From an uncultured Eubacterium sp. (GTDB taxonomy: Bacteria > Bacillota > Clostridia > Peptostreptococcales > Anaerovoracaceae), in NCBI GenBank assembly GCA_937900695.1, contig CALCFD010000046.1, forward strand, positions 12,930 through 76,929: a DNA stretch of 64,000 bases. The letters run 5' to 3'. The notes under the pieces are model-generated. The model was given only the letters and a program-made list of their open reading frames with translations. It did no database searches and had not been told where the DNA came from. The translations under genes were made by a program, and so were the position numbers. Positions 26,489-35,313 of this stretch are shown here, piece by piece (positions within the stretch are counted from its first letter, which is position 1; each line of letters begins with the position of its first letter).

Positions 26489-26491
26489 AGA

Positions 26492-26836
26492 TTATACCTC
26501 CCAATTTAGAGTATCACAATCTGCCCATACCTTTTCTATATTGTACTTTTCTCTCATTTCAAAAGTCAGTACATTAACAATAATATCGCCAAAGTCCATA
26601 AGAATCCAACCAGATTCTTTCTTTCCCTCAATACTTTTAACTAGTAAACCTTCCTTTGCATATGCATCTTCAACTTCATCAACAAGAGCGCCAATTAATC
26701 TTTCGTTGCTAGCTGATGCTAAAATTAGATAATCTGCAATAGAAGACTTAGTAGCAATATCAAAAATTGTGATATCCTCAGCTTTTTTACTATCTAACGT
26801 CTTTGCTGCAATTAAAGCAAAATCCTTACTATTCAT
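26492..26836 (-). CDS. rsfS: ribosome silencing factor RsfS
   Basis: A 114-residue homolog of RsfS/Iojap, which binds uL14 on the 50S subunit and blocks subunit joining in starved cells. Typical text: DITIFDIATKSSIADYLILA and GWILMDFGDIIVNVL. It overlaps yqeK by 8 bp, completing the conserved nadD-yqeK-rsfS cluster. Confidence 0.96.
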   Translation of the reverse strand: MNSKDFALIAAKTLDSKKAEDITIFDIATKSSIADYLILASASNERLIGALVDEVEDAYAKEGLLVKSIEGKKESGWILMDFGDIIVNVLTFEMREKYNIEKVWADCDTLNWEV

Positions 26837-27425
26837 TAACTTTTTCCTTTCTTTCTATTATTTCTTTAAACCATATTTCTGCTTTTATTGTATCCTCATC
26901 TATATCTTTAACGCCTTTATCTTTTAGATGAGCGATAGTGTTTCTTAGAGATACTAAACATCCTTTATCCAAATCCTCGTAAGTTGCTTCTCTCATTTTT
27001 TCAACGCCATCATAGTTCCTTGTTGGTTCTATGGCATCAGCAATAAAAACAATCTTTTCAGTTTTAGACATACCTTCTCTTCCTGTAGTATGATATGAAA
27101 CAGCCTCTAAAGTTTCAGTATCATCAATACCCCAGCAATCTTTCATAAGAGCTGCTGCTACCTTACCATGAGCAACATTTCTATTAGATAAATACTTTTC
27201 ATCCAAATTATACTTTTTAATATAATTGTTCATTTCATCTATTGAAATTTCTCTTACCATATCATGAAATAAAGCCGCAGTCTCACATTTTTCAATATTT
27301 CCATCATACATAAGACTTAATTTTTTAGCTTCATCTACCACACTATAAATATGCTTACGTCTTTTTTCAGATAAATTTTTTTCTAAATATTCATCTATAG
27401 TCATGTTATTCAACATATAAACCAT
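26829..27425 (-). CDS. yqeK: HD-domain protein YqeK (diadenosine tetraphosphate hydrolase family)
   Basis: A 198-residue HD hydrolase. Metal motifs include HIYSVVDEA, ALFHDMVREI and the later VAHGKVAAALM and SYHTTGREGMSK. Bacillus YqeK is a symmetric Ap4A hydrolase, removing a stress dinucleotide. It overlaps nadD by 20 bp and rsfS by 8 bp. Starts at 27425, 27416 and 27404 are possible and none has a convincing Shine-Dalgarno, so translation is probably coupled to nadD. Confidence 0.93.
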   Translation of the reverse strand: MVYMLNNMTIDEYLEKNLSEKRRKHIYSVVDEAKKLSLMYDGNIEKCETAALFHDMVREISIDEMNNYIKKYNLDEKYLSNRNVAHGKVAAALMKDCWGIDDTETLEAVSYHTTGREGMSKTEKIVFIADAIEPTRNYDGVEKMREATYEDLDKGCLVSLRNTIAHLKDKGVKDIDEDTIKAEIWFKEIIERKEKVNE

Positions 27426-28014
27426 TTTCTAAAATATACCTTTCTACAGAATCTGTTACCAAATCTGAAATGCTTTGATTATTTTTAAGTCTGTCTCTTA
27501 TCTCAGTAGAAGAAATATGAAATCTTCTATTATCAATTTTATGTACATCTGTACCATAAATTTTTTTAGCTTTAGCAATTGCTTCATCAAGTTCATTTAA
27601 TCTATAGCCCGGTCTAACGCCAACTATAAACTTATGCTTTCTGAGCATATCTTTGCCATTTTTCCAACTCTCTATATTAATAAACGAATCTGTACCAGAA
27701 ATAAAATAAATTTCGGCATCTTCACCCTTAATTTTTTTTAAGGCTTCTAAAGTCTTATAGGTATACGAAACAGTCTTTTGATCTATTTCCCATGTAGATA
27801 CACTAAGACCGCTACACTCCTTTATAGCTTCTTTTAACATATTTACCCTATGATTAGCATCTGCAACCTTTTTATCTTGTTTAAATGGCTGTATTCTTGT
27901 AGGCATAAGTATAACCTCATCAAGATTCATCTGTTCTTTAGCATCTACAGCAAGGTTAATATGTCCTCTATGACATGGGTCAAAGCTACCACCTAAAACT
28001 CCTATTCTACTCAT
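27406..28014 (-). CDS. nadD: nicotinate-nucleotide adenylyltransferase
   Basis: Makes deamido-NAD+ from nicotinate mononucleotide and ATP. The 202-residue protein has the nucleotidyltransferase motif GGSFDPCHRGH near the N-terminus and the ISSTEIRDRL motif near the C-terminus, both diagnostic of NadD. It follows aspS by 11 bp. Confidence 0.96.
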   Translation of the reverse strand: MSRIGVLGGSFDPCHRGHINLAVDAKEQMNLDEVILMPTRIQPFKQDKKVADANHRVNMLKEAIKECSGLSVSTWEIDQKTVSYTYKTLEALKKIKGEDAEIYFISGTDSFINIESWKNGKDMLRKHKFIVGVRPGYRLNELDEAIAKAKKIYGTDVHKIDNRRFHISSTEIRDRLKNNQSISDLVTDSVERYILENGLYVE

Positions 28015-28025
28015 ATTTCTTTTTA

Positions 28026-29792
28026 TTAGTTACCTCTTTTTAAACCTAGTTCATCAAGCTGCTGATCAGTTACTACCCCTGGTGCATCTGAAACCATACA
28101 TTGTGCAGCCTGGTTTTTAGGAAATGCCATTACTTCTCTAATACTATCTTCACCGACAAGCAGCATTACTAATCTATCTAGGCCGTATGCAAGTCCACCA
28201 TGTGGTGGAGCACCATACTTAAATGCTTCTACTAAAAATCCAAACTTTTCTTCAATATCTTCATCACTAATTCCAAGAGTCTTAAACATTGTTTCCTGTA
28301 AATTTCTATCATGAATTCTTATTGAACCGCCACCAAGCTCAACCCCATTTAAGACAATATCATATGCATTAGCCTTTACCTTTGCAGGTTCTTTATCAAG
28401 TAGAGGAATGTCTTCTTCTTTTGGAGAAGTAAATGGGTGATGCATAGCATGCATTGCACCAGTTTCATCATCGATTTCAAATAATGGGAAATCAACTACC
28501 CATAATAGTTCAAATTTCTTATCGTCTAATAGTCCTAATTCACTAGCAATATGTCTTCTTAAGAATCCAAGAGTATCAAATACAACCTTAGGCCTATCTG
28601 AACAAATCAAAATTAAGTCGCCAGTTTTAGCATCAAACACATCTGCTATTTCTCTTAACTGCTCAGGTGAGAAAAATTTATTTACTGAAGATGAAATATC
28701 ATTTTCAGCAACTTTCATCCAAACTAATCCTTTTGCACCATAACTTTTTGATGCTTCTATTAATTTATCTATTTTCTTTCTTGTATAAGCTTCAGCACCA
28801 CCATCGATACAAATTCCTCTAACATCTCCACCGTTTGCCAAAGCATCAGTAAACACCTTGAAATCACAATCAACAACAACATCATTTAGCTTCTTTAATT
28901 CAAAACCAAATCTTAAGTCTGGTTTATCACTACCATAACGCTCCATTGCTTCATCATAAGGCATACGTTTAATAGGTAATGTAATATCAACACCCATCAT
29001 TTCCTTAAATATTTTCTTTAAAAATCCTTCATTGATTGCAATAACATCGTCTACATCAACAAATGACATTTCAAGGTCAATTTGTGTAAATTCAGGTTGT
29101 CTATCAGCTCTTAAGTCTTCATCCCTAAAGCATTTTACAATCTGCATATATCTATCAGTACCACCTACCATAAGTAGCTGTTTAAACATCTGCGGTGACT
29201 GAGGTAATGCATAAAACTGTCCTGGATTTACTCTTGACGGAACAAGATAATCTCTAGCCCCTTCTGGAGTAGGTTTAATTAACATAGGTGTTTCTACCTC
29301 AGTAAAACCATTTTCATCAAAATAGTCTCTTGCTAATTTTGTAATTTTATGTCTAAAAGTTAGATTTCTCTGCATCTTTTGTTTTCTTAAGTCAAGATAT
29401 CTATATTTTAATCTAAGATTGTCATCCACATTATCATCATCTTTAATATAAATTGGTGGGGTATCAGCTTCACTATAGATAATCAAATCATTTGCAAATA
29501 CTTCAACATCTCCAGTTGCAAGCTCCTTGTTTACAGACTGTCTTTCTTTAACTGTACCCTTAATACCTACAACATACTCACTTCTTAGACTATCCGCCTT
29601 TTCAAAGATTTCTTGAGGAATCTTATCATCGAACACGATTTGCACGATACCAGTCTTATCTCTTAAGTCACAGAAAATTAAACCACCTAGGTTTCTTCTC
29701 TTTGCAATCCATCCATTTAAAACAACTTTTTCACCGATATGTGAAGCATCAAGCTTACCACACATCTGTGTTCTTTTAAAAATATTTGACAT
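28026..29792 (-). CDS. aspS: aspartyl-tRNA synthetase
   Basis: Class IIb synthetase of 588 residues, the bacterial form. An N-terminal OB anticodon-binding fold (VVLNGWIAKRRNLGGLIFCDLRD in two parts) is followed by motif 2 (FRDEDLRADRQPEFTQIDLE in two parts), the bacterial GAD insertion (~300-420), and motif 3 GLAYGLDRLVM. It is 21 bp after hisS. The text does not settle whether it is discriminating or also charges tRNA-Asn; no gatCAB is in view. Confidence 0.97.
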   Translation of the reverse strand: MSNIFKRTQMCGKLDASHIGEKVVLNGWIAKRRNLGGLIFCDLRDKTGIVQIVFDDKIPQEIFEKADSLRSEYVVGIKGTVKERQSVNKELATGDVEVFANDLIIYSEADTPPIYIKDDDNVDDNLRLKYRYLDLRKQKMQRNLTFRHKITKLARDYFDENGFTEVETPMLIKPTPEGARDYLVPSRVNPGQFYALPQSPQMFKQLLMVGGTDRYMQIVKCFRDEDLRADRQPEFTQIDLEMSFVDVDDVIAINEGFLKKIFKEMMGVDITLPIKRMPYDEAMERYGSDKPDLRFGFELKKLNDVVVDCDFKVFTDALANGGDVRGICIDGGAEAYTRKKIDKLIEASKSYGAKGLVWMKVAENDISSSVNKFFSPEQLREIADVFDAKTGDLILICSDRPKVVFDTLGFLRRHIASELGLLDDKKFELLWVVDFPLFEIDDETGAMHAMHHPFTSPKEEDIPLLDKEPAKVKANAYDIVLNGVELGGGSIRIHDRNLQETMFKTLGISDEDIEEKFGFLVEAFKYGAPPHGGLAYGLDRLVMLLVGEDSIREVMAFPKNQAAQCMVSDAPGVVTDQQLDELGLKRGN

Positions 29793-29813
29793 TGATTTTC
29801 TCCTCGTTTTAAT

Positions 29814-31067
29814 CTATTTTATAATTTCAATTATTTTATCGATTTCAAATGGCACTTCAGTCTGTTCAGAGTTTGCCATATTCTTAACAGAAACTTTGCC
29901 AGACTCTAATTCACTATCACCAATTACAATTGTATTTTTAGCATTAACTCTGTTTGCTAGTTTAAACTGACCTTTAAAGTTTCTTTCCATACAGTCAATT
30001 TCAATCTTAAAACCAAGATTTCTCAATTTTCTAGTTAGTGAAATAGCCGCCTTTTTAGGCTCATCTCCCATGTATGCAATAAGAGCATCCACATCATCAT
30101 CCTTTGGAATCTCAACACCGTTTGCTTCCATAACAAGCAGTAGTCTTTCTTTTCCCATTCCAAAGCCAACACCTGGTGTTTCAGGTCCATCAAGTTCTTC
30201 CGCTAAATGATCATATCTTCCACCACCACATACTGTTCCTTGAGCACCAATTGTATTTGTAATAAATTCAAATGCTGTTTTAGTATAATAATCAAGACCT
30301 CTAACAATATCTGGATTTACTGTGTAATCAATTCCTGCTGCAGTAAGATTTGACTGTAACTCCTCAAAATCATGTTTACACTCATCACATAAATAATCAA
30401 TCATTGTAGGTGCATCTTTGACAATTTCCTTACAAGTATCATTTTTACAATCAATAATTCTCATTGGATTTCTATCAAATCTATCTTTACAAGTGTTGCA
30501 TAATTCATCAAAATGCGGCTGTAAAAATTCCTTAAGTGCTTCTCTATGCTTTTTTCTGCATTCCGGGCAACCAACTGAGTTGATTTCAAGTGCTATATCC
30601 TTAATTCCTAATTCTTGCAAGAAATCGTATGCAAGTACTATAACTTCAGTATCTGCCATCATGCTTTTTGATCCAAATATTTCAATACCAAACTGATGAA
30701 ACTGTCTCATTCTGCCTGCTTGCGGATTTTCATATCTAAAGCAAGGAATATTGTAATAAAACTTACTCGGCTGTGGATCAGCATATAATTTATTCTCTAG
30801 AAATGCACGCATTACAGGTGATGTTCCTTCAGGTCTTAAAGTTAAGCTTCTTTTAGCCTGCTGCCAAGTATACATTTCCTTTTGCACGATATCTGTTGTA
30901 TCACCAACTCCTCTAACAAATAGTTCTGTATGTTCAAACATGGGAGTTCTAATTTCTTTAATATCATATTTGCTGCAAACTTCAGCGAATTTCCTTTCAA
31001 TATACTGCCATTTATATGCATCTTGTGGCAACATATCTTTTGTTCCTTTTGGAGCATTAGTTAACAT
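29814..31067 (-). CDS. hisS: histidyl-tRNA synthetase
   Basis: Class II synthetase of 417 residues. N-terminal APKGTKDMLP, motif 1 IRTPMFEHTELFVRGVGD, motif 2 FRYENPQAGRMRQFHQFG, the histidine motif VRGLDYYTKTAFE, and a C-terminal anticodon domain. Two cysteine pairs (CPECRK, CNTCKD) suggest a small metal-binding insertion. It starts 1 bp after hemZ. The hisS-aspS pair is conserved in Firmicutes. Confidence 0.97.
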   Translation of the reverse strand: MLTNAPKGTKDMLPQDAYKWQYIERKFAEVCSKYDIKEIRTPMFEHTELFVRGVGDTTDIVQKEMYTWQQAKRSLTLRPEGTSPVMRAFLENKLYADPQPSKFYYNIPCFRYENPQAGRMRQFHQFGIEIFGSKSMMADTEVIVLAYDFLQELGIKDIALEINSVGCPECRKKHREALKEFLQPHFDELCNTCKDRFDRNPMRIIDCKNDTCKEIVKDAPTMIDYLCDECKHDFEELQSNLTAAGIDYTVNPDIVRGLDYYTKTAFEFITNTIGAQGTVCGGGRYDHLAEELDGPETPGVGFGMGKERLLLVMEANGVEIPKDDDVDALIAYMGDEPKKAAISLTRKLRNLGFKIEIDCMERNFKGQFKLANRVNAKNTIVIGDSELESGKVSVKNMANSEQTEVPFEIDKIIEIIK

Positions 31068-31068
31068 T

Positions 31069-32490
31069 TTAAACCTCCTTAAATAAATTTTTTTCTTTAC
31101 GTTCTAACATCTGATCAATACGCTGTATGTAAGTCTCGTAATTTGATACATTAGCTACTCTTTCCAGTCTATTTTCCTTTGGATAATATAGCTTAGAAAT
31201 ACCACCTGCACCTAAAGCTACTATGCTTTGATGCTCATCCATTATTCTTGCATTATATATACTTTCAGTTCCCTTTAAACAAAACCCCGTATTTTCACCA
31301 GCACCTGCCATGTGTTTCTGTCTATAAAGATAATAAGGGATGAAATTTTCTTTAGTTAACCTTTCGTAGGCATAATCGAGCATTTCTGTTGCAATTTCAC
31401 CTTGAGTATAATGATACTGATCATCTATTCCTGCTAGTCTTGATGCTCTTTTTATAGCTAATGTATGAATGGTTATATTAGTAGGTTCTAAACTTAAAAG
31501 TTTATCTAAAGATTCCTTAAAGTCGTTGATCTCTTCTCCTGGCAACCCTACAATTAAATCAGCATTTACATTTCTTATACCTATCTTTTTTGCCAATTTA
31601 AAGCTATTTTCTATTTCCACAACATTATGATCCCTGCCTATAAGTTCTAATGTTTTATCATGCATAGTTTGAGGATTTATGCTGATTCTATCCACACCTG
31701 CATCATATATAACCTTTAATTTTGATTCTGTTATAGTATCTGGTCTTCCTGCCTCAACAGTAAACTCTTTCAATTTGTTGGTTTTAAAAGCACTATTAAC
31801 ATGATCTAAAAGCTCTTTAAGCAATTTATCATTTAAGGTTGTTGGTGTACCTCCTCCGATATATATAGACTCGGCAAATTGATCCAACTCCTTCATTTTA
31901 CTAGATACATAATCTATTTCCTTATGAAGTGCTACCATATATTTTTCAATTTCATCATCTGTTGTCTGATTTGATGTAAAAGAACAATATAAACATCTAG
32001 TAGGGCAAAACGGTATACCTATATAAAGTCCAACACTTTTTTCTGGTGCTTCACCAAAGGCACTCATTTGATAGTTATATATATCAGATGTTAACTTTGC
32101 TTTTTCTTTACTTACACAATAGTATTCCTTAAAAAAAGCTTCTGTTTCTGCCACTTTATCACAACCATCAAAATTCTTTACTGTTTCACCAAATAGTTTA
32201 ACTGGTCTTATTCCAGTTATAGTTCCCCAGCTTACACTTTTGCCTGTTTCATCAGTTAATATTTCAAATATTTCTTTTTTTAGAATATTTCTATCTTCTT
32301 TTAAAACTAATTCATAGTATTTATCTTCACTTTTTATCTTAGCATGTTCATCATAAATATCGACAACATTTGAACAGTTTATATCTTCCTTATCTAAGAT
32401 AATTAAAAAATCTTCAGGCTTTAAAAACACTTTTATAAGTTCTTCATATTGGTGTGCCTTTTCTACATTTTTTAAATAAAATTTATACAA
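31069..32490 (-). CDS. hemZ: oxygen-independent coproporphyrinogen dehydrogenase-like radical SAM protein HemZ
   Basis: A radical-SAM protein of the HemN/HemZ family. The cluster motif is CPTRCLYCSF, followed by YIGGGTPTTL and a C-terminal HemN-like part (GENTGFCLKG). HemZ would oxidise coproporphyrinogen III anaerobically, though family members can instead act as heme chaperones. The reading frame extends to 32511, but AAGGAG lies ten nt before a TTG at 32488-32490, so I start there, overlapping the metallo-hydrolase gene by 8 bp. No other heme gene is in the window. Confidence 0.88.
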   Translation of the reverse strand: MYKFYLKNVEKAHQYEELIKVFLKPEDFLIILDKEDINCSNVVDIYDEHAKIKSEDKYYELVLKEDRNILKKEIFEILTDETGKSVSWGTITGIRPVKLFGETVKNFDGCDKVAETEAFFKEYYCVSKEKAKLTSDIYNYQMSAFGEAPEKSVGLYIGIPFCPTRCLYCSFTSNQTTDDEIEKYMVALHKEIDYVSSKMKELDQFAESIYIGGGTPTTLNDKLLKELLDHVNSAFKTNKLKEFTVEAGRPDTITESKLKVIYDAGVDRISINPQTMHDKTLELIGRDHNVVEIENSFKLAKKIGIRNVNADLIVGLPGEEINDFKESLDKLLSLEPTNITIHTLAIKRASRLAGIDDQYHYTQGEIATEMLDYAYERLTKENFIPYYLYRQKHMAGAGENTGFCLKGTESIYNARIMDEHQSIVALGAGGISKLYYPKENRLERVANVSNYETYIQRIDQMLERKEKNLFKEV

Positions 32491-33094
32491 AAGGGTTATT
32501 CTCCTTTTCAAATCCTATGGTAGTTGTTCCCATATGACCTGGGAAAACCTTAGTGTCATCATCTAAAACAAATAACTTTTCTCTAATACTGTTTACAAGT
32601 GTATTCATTGAACCTCCAACAAAGTCAGTTCTACCAACTGAGCCATGAAATAAAGTATCACCACTAAACAAAGCTTTACCTATACGAATACACATGCCAC
32701 CTTCACTATGACCTGGTGTCATAATAAAATGAAGTAACATATTGCCAACTTCTAAAGTATCCCCTTCATTTACCAAAATATCAGGAATAATTTCTACTGG
32801 CATTCCAAAATCGCCAGACATATTATACTTACTATTTGAAAGCATTGGAAGTTCAGCTTCTGCTGCTAATACTTTACATCCATATTTTACTTTAATTTCA
32901 TTTACGCCACCTATATGATCACAATGACCATGAGTTAAAATTATATATTGTAAATCTATATTTTCCTCTTCTATAGATTTGGCAATCTTATCATTAAATC
33001 CACCTGGATCTACAATAAATCCTTTGTTTGTGTCATCCCACACAAGATATGTATTTACCATCAGTGGTCCTGATGGAATATTTTTTATTTTCAT
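32483..33094 (-). CDS. MBL-fold metallo-hydrolase (glyoxalase II-like)
   Basis: A 203-residue metallo-beta-lactamase-fold protein with THGHCDHIGG, TPGHSEGG, FSGDTLFHGSVGRTD and a final FPGHMGTTT. All the usual His and Asp metal ligands are present. This small YcbL-like group is often annotated as hydroxyacylglutathione hydrolase, but its substrate is unknown. It lies in the conserved rel-MBL-hemZ-hisS neighbourhood; the dtd gene usual between rel and this one is missing. Confidence 0.92.
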   Translation of the reverse strand: MKIKNIPSGPLMVNTYLVWDDTNKGFIVDPGGFNDKIAKSIEEENIDLQYIILTHGHCDHIGGVNEIKVKYGCKVLAAEAELPMLSNSKYNMSGDFGMPVEIIPDILVNEGDTLEVGNMLLHFIMTPGHSEGGMCIRIGKALFSGDTLFHGSVGRTDFVGGSMNTLVNSIREKLFVLDDDTKVFPGHMGTTTIGFEKENNPFV

Positions 33095-33112
33095 AAATTT
33101 TTAATCTCCTAC

Positions 33113-35290
33113 TTATACTTTTTTTCTATATACTTCGTAAACACCTTCAATGCTCTTCATAGCAAGCATCAACTTACCTATTTGGCCAATATTAGAAATC
33201 ACAACAGTTAATGAAACTGTAGCATTCCCATCTACATCTGTTTTAGCATTTACCCCAGTTATATTTGTATTTGAGTTTTCGCATACCTTTGAAAGATCAG
33301 AAAATAATCCTTTTCTATCCTCTGCAATTACAGTAATATCTGCCTCATAAGACTCATGAGCATCTCTCTCCCATTCAACATCAATGAATCTTTGTTTTTC
33401 CTCTTCAGGCAATGAAACCATATTAGGACAGTCTTTTCTATGCACAGATACTCCTCTGCCTTTAGTAATATAGCCAATAATTTCATCTCCTGGTACTGGG
33501 TTACAACATTTTGCAACACGAACTAAAAGTCCTTCCATTCCTTTAACAATGATACCTTTGTTGCTTGTGTTTTTATTCTTTTTAGTAGAAGTTTCTTTAA
33601 CTTTAATTTCATCTACTTTATCTTTTTTATTTTCTTTTTCTTGGTCTGCATTGTACATTGCAAACAATTTAGAAGCAGCATTACTTACAACAGTACCACC
33701 ATTAGAAATCTGCATGTATAGTTCATCAGAATCTCTTAGGCCTAGTTCTTTAACAAGCTTTGCCACGTATGAGTTTTTTAAAACTTCTTTAGGCTCATAG
33801 CCCTTTTTGCGAACATATTTATCAATTAAGACTTTTCCTTTGTCAATACCATCGCTTTTATTTTCCTTTTTTAGCCACTGTCTAATCTTTGTTCTAGCTG
33901 TTGAAGTCTTTACAATTTTTAACCAATCAATAGATGGTCCACTTGAATTTGCAGAAGTTACAATTTCAATAATATCACCATTTTCAAGTTTATGGTCTAT
34001 AGTTACCATCTTACCATTTATTTTTGCTCCAACACACTTAGCACCTACTTCTGAGTGCACTTTAAAGGCAAAATCAAGAGGTGTAGAGCCAGCCGGAAGT
34101 TCCATAACATCACCTTTTGGTGTAAATACAAACACTTGATTTTCAAATAAGTCCATCTTAAGTGTTTCTAAAAATTCTTTAGGATTATCTAAATCCTTTT
34201 GCCATTCGATAGACTGTCTTAACCAAGAAAGCTTAACTTCTTCTTGATCCTGACTTACACCTTCCTTGTATTTCCAGTGAGCTGCAATACCATATTCTGC
34301 AATACGATGCATTTCTTTAGTTCTTATCTGAATTTCAAATGGCGAACCATTATCACCCATAACAGTCGTATGGATAGACTGATACATATTAGGTTTAGGC
34401 ATCGCTATATAATCTTTAAATCTACCTGGAATAGGTGTCCACATCGAATGAACCAGTCCTAAAATAGAATAACAATCTTTAACTGAATCAACGATAATTC
34501 TTACAGCCATCAAATCAAAAATTTCATCTAATTGTTTATTTTGATATTTCATCTTTCTGAAAATACTGTAAAAATGCTTTGTTCTTCCATATATTTCATA
34601 TTCTATTTCTGAATCTTTTAGTGCCTCATTAACCTCATGAATAATCTTATTTAAGCCTTCTTCACGTTCTTCCTTTTTTGCATGAATTTTTTCTGAAAGA
34701 TCTTTATATTCATCTGGCCATAAATAACGCATACAAATATCTTCTAGTTCAAATTTAACACTGTATATACCAAGTCTACTTGCAAGTGGTGCATATATAT
34801 CTAAAGTTTCACTGCATTTTTCTTTAATTTTATTTGCAGTCATATAATTTATTGTTCTAAGATTATGAAGTCTATCAGCTAATTTAATAATTAATACCCT
34901 AATATCTTTAGACATGGCAAGAAACATTTTTCTTAATGTTTCCGCCTGTCTTTCTTCTTTATTTTCAAAAGCTAAAGCACCAATTTTAGTAACACCATCT
35001 ACAAGTAAAGCCACCTCATCTCCAAATTCTTCAACTAGCTGTTCTTTTGTATATTCTGTATCTTCTACTACATCATGAAGCAGACCTGCAACTAAAGTAT
35101 CTTCGTCCATACCAAGCTCTGCAAGTATTTTAACTACTGCAATTGGATGAATTAAATACGGTTCACCTGATTTTCTAAGCTGTCCCTCATGCATTTTTGC
35201 TGCTACATCATAGGCTCTTCCGATTAATTCAATATCATATTTTGGATTTACTTCCAATATTTCTTCTAAAAACTCTTGTCTGCTTTCCAT
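33113..35290 (-). CDS. relA: bifunctional (p)ppGpp synthetase/hydrolase Rel
   Basis: Stringent-response enzyme of 725 residues. The HD hydrolase domain (~45-195) keeps LLHDVVEDT, so hydrolysis is expected. The synthetase domain has PGRFKDYIAMPKPN; the RxKD form is typical of bifunctional Rel rather than E. coli RelA. TGS (~395-455), a CCNPVPGDEI zinc-finger segment and a C-terminal ACT domain follow. The Shine-Dalgarno GGGGA is 12 nt from the ATG, a little far. It follows secDF by 23 bp. Confidence 0.97.
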   Translation of the reverse strand: MESRQEFLEEILEVNPKYDIELIGRAYDVAAKMHEGQLRKSGEPYLIHPIAVVKILAELGMDEDTLVAGLLHDVVEDTEYTKEQLVEEFGDEVALLVDGVTKIGALAFENKEERQAETLRKMFLAMSKDIRVLIIKLADRLHNLRTINYMTANKIKEKCSETLDIYAPLASRLGIYSVKFELEDICMRYLWPDEYKDLSEKIHAKKEEREEGLNKIIHEVNEALKDSEIEYEIYGRTKHFYSIFRKMKYQNKQLDEIFDLMAVRIIVDSVKDCYSILGLVHSMWTPIPGRFKDYIAMPKPNMYQSIHTTVMGDNGSPFEIQIRTKEMHRIAEYGIAAHWKYKEGVSQDQEEVKLSWLRQSIEWQKDLDNPKEFLETLKMDLFENQVFVFTPKGDVMELPAGSTPLDFAFKVHSEVGAKCVGAKINGKMVTIDHKLENGDIIEIVTSANSSGPSIDWLKIVKTSTARTKIRQWLKKENKSDGIDKGKVLIDKYVRKKGYEPKEVLKNSYVAKLVKELGLRDSDELYMQISNGGTVVSNAASKLFAMYNADQEKENKKDKVDEIKVKETSTKKNKNTSNKGIIVKGMEGLLVRVAKCCNPVPGDEIIGYITKGRGVSVHRKDCPNMVSLPEEEKQRFIDVEWERDAHESYEADITVIAEDRKGLFSDLSKVCENSNTNITGVNAKTDVDGNATVSLTVVISNIGQIGKLMLAMKSIEGVYEVYRKKV

Positions 35291-35313
35291 TGTTTATTTA
35301 TTGTCCCCTTTTT

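Noticed and set aside
23987..31070. T-box leaders for leuS, aspS or hisS
   Set aside because: The gaps before these genes are 3-21 bp, too short for a T-box; no GGUGG-type antiterminator element seen.
33549..34462. Several plus-strand open frames of 70-110 codons inside rel
   Set aside because: They lie opposite a conserved Rel protein, have no Shine-Dalgarno and show antisense-type composition.
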